Assembly: GCA_046262415.1 (NCBI GenBank)
Contig: JBHEMU010000118.1
Location: 1-40,411, forward strand
DNA length: 40,411 nucleotides
Reading direction: 5' to 3'
Origin: JACDAS01 sp046262415
Lineage (GTDB): Bacteria > Actinomycetota > Thermoleophilia > Gaiellales > Gaiellaceae
Positions 23,861 through 31,895 of the stretch are shown piece by piece. How positions within the stretch are numbered: the stretch's first letter is position 1; the number at the start of each line of letters is the position of its first letter. Both the position numbers and the translations under genes were made by a program. The notes beneath the pieces are model-generated. The model saw only the letters and a list, made by a program, of their open reading frames with translations, was not told the origin of the DNA and did not search any database.

Positions 23861-24788
23861 GTGCCCGCCGGTGCTGCTCCTCGTCTGCGACCGCCCCGAC
23901 CTGACGCGCCGGGTGATCGAGCGCATCCGGGAGGCCCGGCCGCGGCAGCTCTACGTGGCCGCCGACGGCCCGCGCGACGGCCCCGGCGCGGAGCGGCTGG
24001 GCGAGGAGGCGCTGGCGGCGGCGCAGAGCGTCGACTGGGACTGCGACGTGAGGACGCTCCGGTCCGACCGCAACCTGGGCTGCAAGCGCGCGGTCAGCGC
24101 CGCCGTCACGTGGTTCTTCGAGAGCGTCGAGGCGGGAATCGTCCTGGAGGACGACTGCGTCCCCGATCCGGCGTTCTTCCGCTTCTGCGGCGAGCTGCTC
24201 GACCGGTACGCCGACGACGAGCGCGTGATGGGGATCGGCGGCAACAACTTCGACGCCGCCCGCTGGACCGCACCCGAGTCCTACACCTTCTCCGTCTACA
24301 ACCAGACCTGGGGCTGGGCCACCTGGCGACGCGCATGGAGACACTACGACGGCGACCTGCGGCTCTGGCCACGGCTGCGCCGGACCGACTGGCTCGAGCG
24401 TTTCGCGGGCAACCGGGCGACCGCGCGCTTCTGGCGCGCCGTCTTCGACCGCGACGCCCGTGGTGAGATCGACACCTGGGACTTCGCGTGGACCTTTGCC
24501 TGCTGGACGCAGCACGGGCTGACCGTGCATCCCGCGGTGAACCTGGTCTCCAACGTCGGCTTCGACGAGCGCGCCGCCCACACGCGCAACGCCGCCTCGC
24601 CCCTGGCGGCCGTGCCGGCGCGCGCGATCGAGTTCCCCCTCGTCCATCCGTGCGGCGTCCGTCGCGACTACGACGCCGACACGTTCACGGCCGAGCACGT
24701 GCACCGCGTCCGGCTCCGCACGTCTCGCGCGCGGCGGCTCAGGCAGCGTCTGGCGGAGAGCTACCGCGCGCGCCGCGCCGCCTCGTAG
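23853..24788 (+). CDS. HlpA-like GT-A glycosyltransferase
   Basis: A 311-residue protein from GTG 23853 within the end of the preceding GT4. It starts PPVLLLVCDRPDLTRRVIER, then RNLGCKRAVSAAVTWFF and GIVLEDDCVPDPAFFRFCGE (E-D-D metal site), followed by VMGIGGNNFDAARW and the diagnostic YNQTWGWATWRRAW. Databases often call this family 'hemolytic protein HlpA-like', but its fold and EDD motif are those of a GT-A glycosyltransferase related to GnT-I; haemolysis is unlikely. It pairs with the upstream GT4. Its last 28 bp overlap tail-to-tail with the amber-interrupted GT4 on the other strand. Confidence 0.78.
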   Translation: MAECPPVLLLVCDRPDLTRRVIERIREARPRQLYVAADGPRDGPGAERLGEEALAAAQSVDWDCDVRTLRSDRNLGCKRAVSAAVTWFFESVEAGIVLEDDCVPDPAFFRFCGELLDRYADDERVMGIGGNNFDAARWTAPESYTFSVYNQTWGWATWRRAWRHYDGDLRLWPRLRRTDWLERFAGNRATARFWRAVFDRDARGEIDTWDFAWTFACWTQHGLTVHPAVNLVSNVGFDERAAHTRNAASPLAAVPARAIEFPLVHPCGVRRDYDADTFTAEHVHRVRLRTSRARRLRQRLAESYRARRAAS

Positions 24789-25921
24789 ACCGCGAGCGTG
24801 TCGCGGGCGATGTCGCGCCATCTGAACTGTCCGGCGCGTGCCTGCGCACGCTCCGCCGCCTCCGCGTACTCGCGCTCCGGCAGCGACAGCACGCGCGCGA
24901 CCTGCGCGCCGAGCGCCCCCGGATCGCCCACGGGTGAGAGCGCTCCGGGAAGCGGGCCGAGCAGCTCGCGCGAGCCCGGCGCGTCGTACGCCACCGTCGG
25001 GATCCGCGCGGCGAGCTGCTCCAGCACCCCGATCGGGAAGCCCTCGAGGTAGCTCGGCAGCACGCCCGCGGTCGCGTTCGCCAGCAGCGCGGGCAGGCGC
25101 TCGGGCGCGAAGCGCTCGACGATCTCGACGCCGCCGCGATCCTCCGGCGCGAAGCGACCGAGGAGGTCGCCGGCGGGAATCGCGACGCCGAGCAGCGAGA
25201 AGCGCGCCTCCGGCACCCGCCGCCGGACCTCGCGCACGACCGACGCGATGTCGCCGAGCCCCTTCCGCTCGTTGAGGTGCCCCACGAAGACGACGCGCCG
25301 CTCACTCAGCCTCGCCTGCGGCGAGGCGGCTGCTCCCGCGAGGGTGCGCAGGCGCTCCTCGCCCAGGCCGTTGGGAAGGAGGACGGCCTTGCGCTCGTGG
25401 CCGAGGCGTTCCGAGACGAAGCGAAGCTCGTCGCTGTTCAGGAGGACGATCGCATCCGCGGCCTCGAAGCTCCTGTCCACCGCCGCGACCCCGCCGTGCA
25501 GGCGGGCGCCGAGCCACTGGAGGGGGCGCGCCGGCAGGCCCGCCGCCCGCGCGGGCCCGGTACCGCGGCGCCTGCGCTAGCGCAGCCACTCGACGTAGAA
25601 GTGCACGAGCCCGTCGGAGCGGCAGACGAGGACGCCGCCGTAGCCGAGGGCGCGTCGCGGGACGGGCAGGTTCCCCTGCTCGGCCTGGATCACGTCGTAC
25701 TCGTGACCGTGCCGCTGGACGAACGCGACGGCACGCCGCCAGAACAGGCCGCCCTCGAGCTGGGACCCGAGCCGTGTCCGCCGGGGGAACGCGTCGTCGA
25801 GGTCGAACTTGTCGACGCGGTGGCCGAGGGCGCGGAACTCGTCCGCCAGCTCGACGCTGCACCGTGAGAGGCCCAGCTCGAGCGTCCAGGGTGCGTGCAG
25901 GACCATCAGGATCCTCAGCAT
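24761..25921 (-). pseudogene. GT4 glycosyltransferase interrupted by one in-frame amber codon
   Basis: From ATG 25919-25921 the frame runs MLRILMVLHAPWTLELGLSR and on to YVEWLR, then meets TAG at 25577-25579 (codon 115). Directly after it the same frame continues without any shift: RRRGTGPARAAGLPARPLQW, GGVAAVDRSFEAADAIVLLN, VVFVGHLNERKGLGDI and the catalytic YLEGFPIGVLEQLAA (E-x7-E), down to the stop at 24761. Apart from the amber, this is a complete 386-residue GT4 with both domains. So it is a nonsense mutation (recent, as nothing else has decayed), a readthrough gene or a sequencing error. GTG 25480 could restart the C-terminal half, but that lacks the acceptor domain. Confidence 0.8.
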
Positions 25922-26028
25922 CCCGTTCCAGGCGTCGCTTGCGACGCCGACCTCACGAGCGCGGGCTTGCCCGTGCTCCGTCTGAACTGACCGCACGAGC
26001 GCATCCGGGGAGAGACCCACGGTCTAGG

Positions 26029-26778
26029 CTAGGGCTCGAACTTCCGCGAGCGGAGGAGGCCGTGGCGGTGCAGGAGCAGTCGCGCCGCGATCGAGAGGGT
26101 CTTCAGCCCGTAGACGCTGGCCGCGCGCGGCCCGATCGAGGACGCGTCGTCGAAGTACCTGGTCCGCGCCGGCACCTCGGTGACGCGGAAGCCGAAGTGG
26201 ACGGCCTGCATCAGCATCTCGGAGTCGAAGCTGAAGTCGAGCGAGTTCCGTAGGAACGGCACGGTGAGCAGGACCTCGCGAGAGAAGGCGCGGAAACCCG
26301 TGTGCAGCTCCGAGAGTCGGGTCGAGAGCACACGGTTCTCGATCGTCGTCAGGACGCGGTTCGCGACGAACTTGTAGCGCGGCATCCCGCTCGCGAGCGC
26401 CATCCCGGGTCTCGCGAAGCGCGAGCCGAGGACGACGTCGGCCTCGCCGGCGAGGATCGGCGCGACGAGCGCCGGGATCAGGGACGCTTCGTACTGGCCG
26501 TCGGGATGCAGCATCACGATCACGTCGGCCCCGCGCCGCAGCGCCTCGAGGTAGCACGTCTTCTGGTTCCCGCCGTAGCCGACGTTGTGGGGATGCCAGA
26601 TGACACGCAGGGGGAGCCTGCCGGCAAGCTCGAGCGTCTCGTCGTTCGACCTGTCGTCGACGAGGATGATCTCGTCGACCCAGTCCCGGGGGATCGTGGC
26701 CACCGCCTGCTCGAGCGTCCGCGCCGCGTTGAGCGCCGGCATGACGACGACGATCTTCTCGCGGCGCGGCTCAGGCAC
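26029..26778 (-). CDS. DPM1/GtrB-like family 2 glycosyltransferase
   Basis: A 249-residue protein from GTG 26778. Motifs: KIVVVMPALNAARTLEQAVA, EIILVDDRSNDETLE, GYGGNQKTCYLEAL, VIVMLHPDGQYEASLIPALV (where most relatives have DxD/DADGQ, here HPDGQ), VLGSRFARPGM, HTGFRAFSREVL and FDSEMLMQAVHFGFRVTEVP. This is the dolichyl-/undecaprenyl-phosphate mannose/glucose synthase family, which charges polyprenyl phosphate with a sugar for GT39/GT-C enzymes. It lacks the C-terminal membrane helices of GtrB, as in DPM1-type enzymes. Two GT39-like proteins in the window could use its product (inference). It overlaps the upstream methyltransferase by 8 bp. Confidence 0.85.
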   Translation of the reverse strand: MPEPRREKIVVVMPALNAARTLEQAVATIPRDWVDEIILVDDRSNDETLELAGRLPLRVIWHPHNVGYGGNQKTCYLEALRRGADVIVMLHPDGQYEASLIPALVAPILAGEADVVLGSRFARPGMALASGMPRYKFVANRVLTTIENRVLSTRLSELHTGFRAFSREVLLTVPFLRNSLDFSFDSEMLMQAVHFGFRVTEVPARTRYFDDASSIGPRAASVYGLKTLSIAARLLLHRHGLLRSRKFEP

Positions 26779-27679
26779 GCCGCGCCTCCACGTACAGCGA
26801 CCCGCCGCGCCCGGCAGCGGCCTCGGCGGCCGCGGCTGCTGCCGCCGCCGGGAGGAGCGCGCACGCGGCACCCAGCGTCGCCGCGCGACGGAGCGGGTCG
26901 ACCGGGCCGCTCCGCGCCTCCGGGCGACGGATCGCGTCGTAGAGGTCGCCGGTGACCGGCACGCTGCCGACCACGCCGTGGAGCCAGCCGAAGAGCGACT
27001 GTCCGCCTCGGACTGCGCTGACGCGGGTGACGCGCAGTCCGAGCTGCTGCAGGCGCTCACGGAGGGCGCGCGGGGACAGGTGCACGAGGTGACGCGGGAG
27101 GTCCAGCGCCAGCCAGCGCCCACCGAGGACGCGTGCCTGCAAGCTCTCGAAGTTCGGAGCCGCGACGACGAGGACGCCGCCTGGTCGGAGCAGGCTCGCA
27201 GCGTGCGCGAGCGCCTCCCCCGCCCGCGGCTGGTGCTCGAGCGAGTGCCAGAAGACGACGGCGGCCCACTCGCCCGAGACGTCCGCCACGTCGCCGGCGC
27301 GAACACCCGGCGCCCCCTGCCGCTCGACGCCCTCCGCGTGACGGCCGCGAGCGCGTAGCGCTTCGAGCAGCGCCCCGTCGCCGCTGCCGACGTCGAGCAC
27401 GGGCCCCGGCGGGGCGATGCCGTCGAGGCGACGCGCGAGCTGCCCGCGGGACCAGCGCAGGAACGCGTCGCCCGGACCGGCGAAGCGGCCGCCGCGGGGC
27501 CGGTACCACTCGCCGTACGCGCGGGCGAGCTCCTCCTCCGTCGGCGGCGGATCGGTGACAGCGACGCCGCACGCTCCGCAGAGCGCGAGTCTCGGGTGCA
27601 CCCGCGAGCGCGCGAGTGGCCCGGACCCGCACCAGCTGCACGCCGCCCCCTCCGCCCTGGCGGTCGACGGCTCCTGCAT
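26771..27679 (-). CDS. SAM methyltransferase with N-terminal zinc ribbon
   Basis: A 302-residue protein from ATG 27679. Residues 14-37 hold CSWC and CGAC (C14-x2-C17 and C34-x2-C37), a zinc-ribbon-like module found at the front of sugar-modifying methyltransferases of the Methyltransf_23 group. The methyltransferase core follows: VLDVGSGDGALLEALRARG (motif I), AVVFWHSLEHQPRAGEALAH (the 'H-x-L-E-H' motif) and LLRPGGVLVVAAPNFESLQA. The C-terminus contains an Ala-run (about 260-285, PAAAAAAAAEAAAG) that looks like a hydrophobic or low-complexity stretch. It probably methylates a glycan or lipid precursor (inference). It is followed by the DPM1-like gene in the same transcript. Confidence 0.83.
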   Translation of the reverse strand: MQEPSTARAEGAACSWCGSGPLARSRVHPRLALCGACGVAVTDPPPTEEELARAYGEWYRPRGGRFAGPGDAFLRWSRGQLARRLDGIAPPGPVLDVGSGDGALLEALRARGRHAEGVERQGAPGVRAGDVADVSGEWAAVVFWHSLEHQPRAGEALAHAASLLRPGGVLVVAAPNFESLQARVLGGRWLALDLPRHLVHLSPRALRERLQQLGLRVTRVSAVRGGQSLFGWLHGVVGSVPVTGDLYDAIRRPEARSGPVDPLRRAATLGAACALLPAAAAAAAAEAAAGRGGSLYVEARRA

Positions 27680-27730
27680 CGACGCATTGTCCCACGGCGC
27701 CAGCGGCCCTCGCCGCGGCGGACCCCACCC

Positions 27731-27744
27731 CGGGACGAGTCCCG
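27731..27744. promoter_or_regulatory. Inverted repeat in the divergent promoter region
   Basis: CGGGAC-GA-GTCCCG sits between the divergent methyltransferase and GT39 genes. About 12 bases further on is TATGAT (27757-27762), a good -10 hexamer for rightward transcription, but I find no matching -35. The repeat could be an operator. Confidence 0.3.
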
Positions 27745-27824
27745 TTCGACGGGGCATATGATCCCGAACCGGCGCGCCACTGACGACGGGCGACGGAAGA
27801 CGAGCGATCGCGCGGTCACCGACA

Positions 27825-30686
27825 GTGCGGAACAGCGAGACGCGGCCCATCGCCCTCGGAGCGCTCGCGCTGCTGGTCGGCGCGCTCGCGGAGGCGCTCC
27901 TCGTCCGTGCCGGCTGGCGAGAGGCCGGGTTCGCCCTCCTGATCGCGGCGATGGCGCTCGGGGTGGCGGCCTGGGGCCGGCGGGGGGAGCTCGCAGAGCT
28001 GCTCCCCCCCGAGGCGGTGCGACGGCGTCCCGCGAGGCACATCCCGGGCGCGAGCAGGACGCGTCTCGCGGCGATCGGGGGCGCCGTGCTGCTGACGACG
28101 GCCTCGCTGGTCGCCTGGTTCGCCGACCCAGGCGCCACCTTCGGCCCCCAGGGCGTGCTCTGGCTGGCGGGCATTGCGCTGCTCCTCGCTGCCTGCGTCC
28201 GCTGGCGCGGCGGGACGAGCACCGGAGCGGGTCCGCCGTGGACGCGGCTCGAGCGCGCCGCCTTCGCAAGCCTCGTCGCGCTCGCGCTGTTCACGTTCCT
28301 CGCCGATCTCGACGACCTGCCGTGGCGCTTCCACTACGACGAGGCGATCGCCTACCGGGAAGCGATGCGTTTCCATCGCGGCCCGCACATCCCGCTGTTC
28401 TCGACGACCTGGTTCGACACGGGCCTGCCGAGCATGTGGTTCGGCCTGTCCGGGTCGCTCATGCACCTGGTCGGCACCGACCTCGGAGGGGTTCGGTTCA
28501 GCGTCGCGCTGGCGGGGGCGCTGACGGTGGCGCCGGTGTACGGGCTCGGACGGCTGCTGGTCGGGCGCGCCGGCGCCTTCCTCGCCGCGTTCGCCTGGTC
28601 GACGTCGCCCGTCGTCGTCCACTACAGCCGCGTGTCGATTCTCAACATGACGACGGCGCTCTTCTGGGCCGCGTGCTTCTTCTTCCTCCTGAGGGGACTG
28701 CGCTCGCGCAGGCCGCTCGACTTCGCCGCCTCCGGCCTGGTGGCGGGCCTGAGCATGTACACCTACTACGGCACGAGGCTCCTGCCGCCTCTGCTGCTCC
28801 TCTTCGGCGCCTACCTCCTGCTCGCCCACCGGGAGGCGTTCCGGGAGCGCGCCGCCGAGCTCGCGCTCGTGCCGGTCGGCTTCTTCGTCGGATTCGGACC
28901 GCTGCTCGCGTACTTCCTGCAGGAGCCCCGGGCCTGGGCGGGCAGGGGGCTGAGCCTCTCCGTGCTGCCGCGGACGGTACCCACCACGTGGGGGGATCTC
29001 GTGGCGATCTGGGACGTCCTGGCTCCGCTCGTCCGGCTCAACTTCCTGAGTCTCAGCGTCATCCCGAGCAACGACCACGTCTACTGGGATGCGTTCCTGC
29101 CGCCCGCCGAGGCGGTCCTCGTGCTGCTGGGCTTTGCCCTGCTCGTGTGGCGCTGGCGCGAGCCCGCGGCCTTCCTCGTGCTGTCGTGGGCGCTCGGCGT
29201 GCTCCTGGTCGGGGGGACGCTGATCGACGCCGTCCACGTACCCGCCTTCAACCACTGGACGCCTGCATTCCCGGCCTTCTTCCTCGCGATCGCCCTGCCG
29301 CCCGCGCTCCTGCTCCAAGCCCTGCGCCGCGTGGGGGAGCGATGGTGGCAGGTGGGCTGCTGCGTGCTCGGGGCCGGCCTCGTCGCGGTCGCCGGCCTGA
29401 ACGCCCGCACCTACCTCGTGACCTACCCGCGCACGGTTCCACCTGCCTTCGAGTCGGCACAGGGGCGGTTCCTCGCCGGCCTGGCCGCAGGCGAGCGGGT
29501 CCGCTTCGTCGGCAACTCCTGGCTGCCGTTCTTTCCGGTCGTCGGCGAGATGATGGCGCCGGACGTCCGTGCCGGTGACCTGCTCAATTCCAGTCGCTCG
29601 CTGCCACTCGTTCCCGATCGGCAGGAGCTGATCTTCGTCTTCAACGACGACCAGGCTCAGTACCTGCCGCTCGTGGCGGGCCACTACCCCGGCGGCGCAC
29701 GAGGTCGGATCTCGACACCCGGTGGGACGATCGGGCACACGTACCGCGTCTCCGCGCCGGAGGCGCTGGCCCGCCACGGGGTCCGGCTCACCCTGGAGAC
29801 CGCCGGCGGCCGGCGGCCGTGGGAAGGCAGGGTCGACTCGATCGGCACACTGCCGGACCACGCCCTTCCGGGGTTTCCGCTCACCGCGACGTGGAGCGGC
29901 CTCCTCTTCACGCGGGAACGCGCGGTCGGCTTCGTCGCCTCGGGCTCCGAGTCGGCTCAGGTGTGGGTCCGCGGTACGGCGGTCGCTCCCGGCGCCTCGA
30001 TCGCCGTGGACGAGGGGTGGGTGCCGTTCGCGGTACGGGCGCGGCTGACGCGGCGAGCCGGGCTACGCGTCCTCCTACGGGGGGCGGCAGGCCGACCCTC
30101 GCAGGTGGGGCGGGAGCGCCTGTGGCCGGGCCGGCCGGACGCCTGGCTCGCCGTGACGCTCGAGGGAGGCGCGGCCACCGCCCATAGGATCGACCCGTTC
30201 GTGGGCGCCGGCACGCTCGGGGCGACCGGCGACGCGCTCCTGCGGCGGCGCGATCCGGATTACATCCCGGTCGCCGCGCGCGAGCAGCGAACCGAACGGA
30301 TCCGCTGGCTCGGACAGCTCTACGCCGAGGGTGGGGAGTACACGATGGAGCTTCGCACCGACGCCCGCGCGTGGCTCGAGATCGCGGGCCGGCCCGCTCT
30401 CGAGCTCTGCGACGACAGGCGGTCCCCCGGCAGCGTCTACCGTCCGGGCGGCTACCTGTCCGTCCCGGGCGGCCTTTCCACCAGGACTGCCGTCGTCCGC
30501 CTCACGCGGGGGTGGCACGACGTGCGTCTCGACCTCGAAGCGACGGGGATCGCCAACGGTCTCGAATGGACGTGGACGAGGCCGGACCACGTGCGGGAGA
30601 TCGTGCCCCCGGGCGCCCTGCGGCGCACCGCGGGCCAGGCTGCCGACCGGTCGCGGATACGGAGCCTCGTCTGCCGGGAAGGCTGA
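27825..30686 (+). CDS. Large GT39/PMT-like membrane protein with a soluble C-terminal half
   Basis: A 953-residue protein with a GTG start. The first 560 residues hold about 12-14 transmembrane segments. The first long outer loop has DLPWRFHYDEAIAYREAMRF, the acidic D-E motif of GT39/PMT_2 enzymes, and FSTTWFDTGLPSMWFG. From about 590 to the end there is no membrane segment; this half contains beta-rich repeats reminiscent of PA14-like or jelly-roll modules (EGRVDSIGTLPDHALPGFPL, IRWLGQLYAEGGEYTMELRT, GWHDVRLDLEATG). It would act outside the cytoplasmic membrane, perhaps attaching a polyprenyl-linked sugar and binding glycan. It is divergent from the methyltransferase/DPM1 pair. Length is much above the usual 500-600 of GT39. 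Confidence 0.78.
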   Translation: MRNSETRPIALGALALLVGALAEALLVRAGWREAGFALLIAAMALGVAAWGRRGELAELLPPEAVRRRPARHIPGASRTRLAAIGGAVLLTTASLVAWFADPGATFGPQGVLWLAGIALLLAACVRWRGGTSTGAGPPWTRLERAAFASLVALALFTFLADLDDLPWRFHYDEAIAYREAMRFHRGPHIPLFSTTWFDTGLPSMWFGLSGSLMHLVGTDLGGVRFSVALAGALTVAPVYGLGRLLVGRAGAFLAAFAWSTSPVVVHYSRVSILNMTTALFWAACFFFLLRGLRSRRPLDFAASGLVAGLSMYTYYGTRLLPPLLLLFGAYLLLAHREAFRERAAELALVPVGFFVGFGPLLAYFLQEPRAWAGRGLSLSVLPRTVPTTWGDLVAIWDVLAPLVRLNFLSLSVIPSNDHVYWDAFLPPAEAVLVLLGFALLVWRWREPAAFLVLSWALGVLLVGGTLIDAVHVPAFNHWTPAFPAFFLAIALPPALLLQALRRVGERWWQVGCCVLGAGLVAVAGLNARTYLVTYPRTVPPAFESAQGRFLAGLAAGERVRFVGNSWLPFFPVVGEMMAPDVRAGDLLNSSRSLPLVPDRQELIFVFNDDQAQYLPLVAGHYPGGARGRISTPGGTIGHTYRVSAPEALARHGVRLTLETAGGRRPWEGRVDSIGTLPDHALPGFPLTATWSGLLFTRERAVGFVASGSESAQVWVRGTAVAPGASIAVDEGWVPFAVRARLTRRAGLRVLLRGAAGRPSQVGRERLWPGRPDAWLAVTLEGGAATAHRIDPFVGAGTLGATGDALLRRRDPDYIPVAAREQRTERIRWLGQLYAEGGEYTMELRTDARAWLEIAGRPALELCDDRRSPGSVYRPGGYLSVPGGLSTRTAVVRLTRGWHDVRLDLEATGIANGLEWTWTRPDHVREIVPPGALRRTAGQAADRSRIRSLVCREG

Positions 30687-30691
30687 GACCC

Positions 30692-30799
30692 GTGACGCGG
30701 ACGATCGGCTCGCTGAAGGCGGACGCACTCGGGCGGGTCGCCTGGGCGACGACGAGCTGGATCGCGACGCGAGCCGGTCAGATCCGGAAGGCTCGATAG
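30692..30799 (+). CDS. Possible small protein (35 aa)
   Basis: GTG 30692 to TAG 30797 encodes 35 residues, starting MTRTIGSLKADALGRVAWAT and ending RAGQIRKAR. It begins 5 bases after the large GT39 stop and runs 22 bases into the 3' end of the convergent Erm-like gene. The composition (amphipathic, balanced) looks more protein-like than a random high-GC frame, but there is no known family. Confidence 0.25.
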   Translation: MTRTIGSLKADALGRVAWATTSWIATRAGQIRKAR

Positions 30800-31554
30800 A
30801 GAGCCGCCCACTGGTGGACGTCGAGGTCGCGCGGTCGAGCGTCGGTCGCGAAGCCCTGCTCGCGGGCGAGCTGCTTGAGCCCTCGCGCGCCCAGCTCGAC
30901 GCGGAGCGCGCGGCGAAGCGGGACGTCGCGCCAGCACCGCTCGAGGAAGGCTCGGTAGAGCCGGTGCTCACCGGCGGGAACGAGCGGTTGCGCCCGCGGG
31001 ACGATTCGAAGGACTGCCGCGGCGACGCTGGGCGGCGGCGCGAACGCGGACGGTCCCAGCCGGCGGACGACGACGAGCTCGCGCCAGGCGCCCCAGTAGA
31101 CGCTCCGGAGCGTCGAGGGCGAGACCGAGGCGAGCTTCACGGCGGCCTCCCACTGCACGATCAGATGCGCCTGGAGCAGCGGCACGGCCGGATCGTCGAG
31201 GAGCGAGCGGAGCACGTCCGCGGCGGCGAAGAAGGGCAGGTTGGCGACCACGCCGAATTCGCGCCGCGGCCACTCCCACTCGCGGGCGTCGGCCTCTGCG
31301 ATCTCGACGCCGGGATCCCGCGCGAAGCTCGCGCGCAGGCGGGCTGCGAGCGCGCGGTCGCGCTCGATCGCGACGACGTCCGAGCCGCGTGCGCGCAGAG
31401 CCCGCGTCAGGACGCCGGTGCCAGCTCCCACGTCCACGGCGAGGTCGCCGGGGCCGAGCCCGGCGGCGCCGGCGAGCGAGGCTGCGAGCTTCGCGCTAGC
31501 GAGGAAGTGCTGTCCGCGGCGCTCGCGGTTCCCGCGCGAGCGTCGGACGGACAC
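30778..31554 (-). CDS. Erm-like rRNA adenine N6-(di)methyltransferase
   Basis: A 258-residue protein with a GTG start. It has the KsgA/Erm layout: GQHFL at 14-18, DVGAGTGVLTRAL (SAM site, 41-53), VVAIERDRAL, EIAEADAREWEW and the catalytic VVANLPF (N105-L-P-F108). The NLPF/NIPF form and a short C-terminal domain are typical of Erm (23S rRNA A2058 methylation, giving macrolide-lincosamide-streptogramin B resistance), whereas KsgA usually reads NLPY and is longer. So I favour Erm, without being able to exclude KsgA or a different rRNA target. A second short frame (31572 down to about 31496), starting MAMGLYRVRP, overlaps its start out of frame and could be a leader peptide. It lies outside the glycan operons. 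Confidence 0.75.
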   Translation of the reverse strand: MSVRRSRGNRERRGQHFLASAKLAASLAGAAGLGPGDLAVDVGAGTGVLTRALRARGSDVVAIERDRALAARLRASFARDPGVEIAEADAREWEWPRREFGVVANLPFFAAADVLRSLLDDPAVPLLQAHLIVQWEAAVKLASVSPSTLRSVYWGAWRELVVVRRLGPSAFAPPPSVAAAVLRIVPRAQPLVPAGEHRLYRAFLERCWRDVPLRRALRVELGARGLKQLAREQGFATDARPRDLDVHQWAALYRAFRI

Positions 31555-31866
31555 GGTACAGCCCCATGGCCATCGGGTGATCGTACCGCGCGCGGCACGG
31601 CGAGGCGTGCCCAGTGTGGGAATCAGATGCGGGTCTCATGTGAGCAGCGGACCGCGTGGTCGGGCCGCGCCGCTCGGATGCGCGGCGAGGCTCGCCGCTT
31701 TCGCGCAAGTGGACGGCGCGCCCAGTGGGCCAGTGTGCCGGGCCGGTGGCGATTGGCACTTGGGGCGAGCCGAAGTAGTGGCCCCCAGCGGCTCGAACTG
31801 GCATGCAGTAGTGCCGACGCCATTCAGGTTACGAGCTCCGGAGCGACGCCGTCCACTCGGCGAATG
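31555..31866. other. Intergenic stretch upstream of the Erm-like gene
   Basis: No protein gene is convincing here. On the minus strand TACGAT (31580-31585) is a plausible -10 hexamer for the Erm-like gene, leaving a leader of about 20 bases. CCAGTG occurs three times (near 31611, 31722 and 31730), twice within 'GCCCAGTG', which could be a protein-binding repeat. No tRNA-like fold was found. Confidence 0.3.
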
Positions 31867-31895
31867 GCGCTAGACGCGTGACCCGCGTCTAGCGC
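31867..31895. repeat. Perfect 12-bp hairpin sharing the MITE tip sequence
   Basis: GCGCTAGACGCG and CGCGTCTAGCGC pair perfectly around TGACC. The inner part TAGACGCGTGACC is identical to the right tip of the 7299-7461 palindrome (read on the other strand), and TA again sits at both ends (31871-31872 and 31890-31891). As at rtcB, the TAG stop of a gene (here the C2H2 protein) lies in the stem. It may be a terminator, or two fused MITE tips left after deletion. Confidence 0.5.

Noticed and set aside
26029..28269. Long minus-strand frame joining the DPM1-like enzyme with 500 upstream codons
   Set aside because: Only the last 249 codons have glycosyltransferase motifs; the upstream part runs across the methyltransferase gene in a wrong frame.
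31780..31815. TTCGAGC-containing sequence resembling a minus-strand T-arm
   Set aside because: The flanking five-base arms do not pair and no acceptor or anticodon stem can be built.
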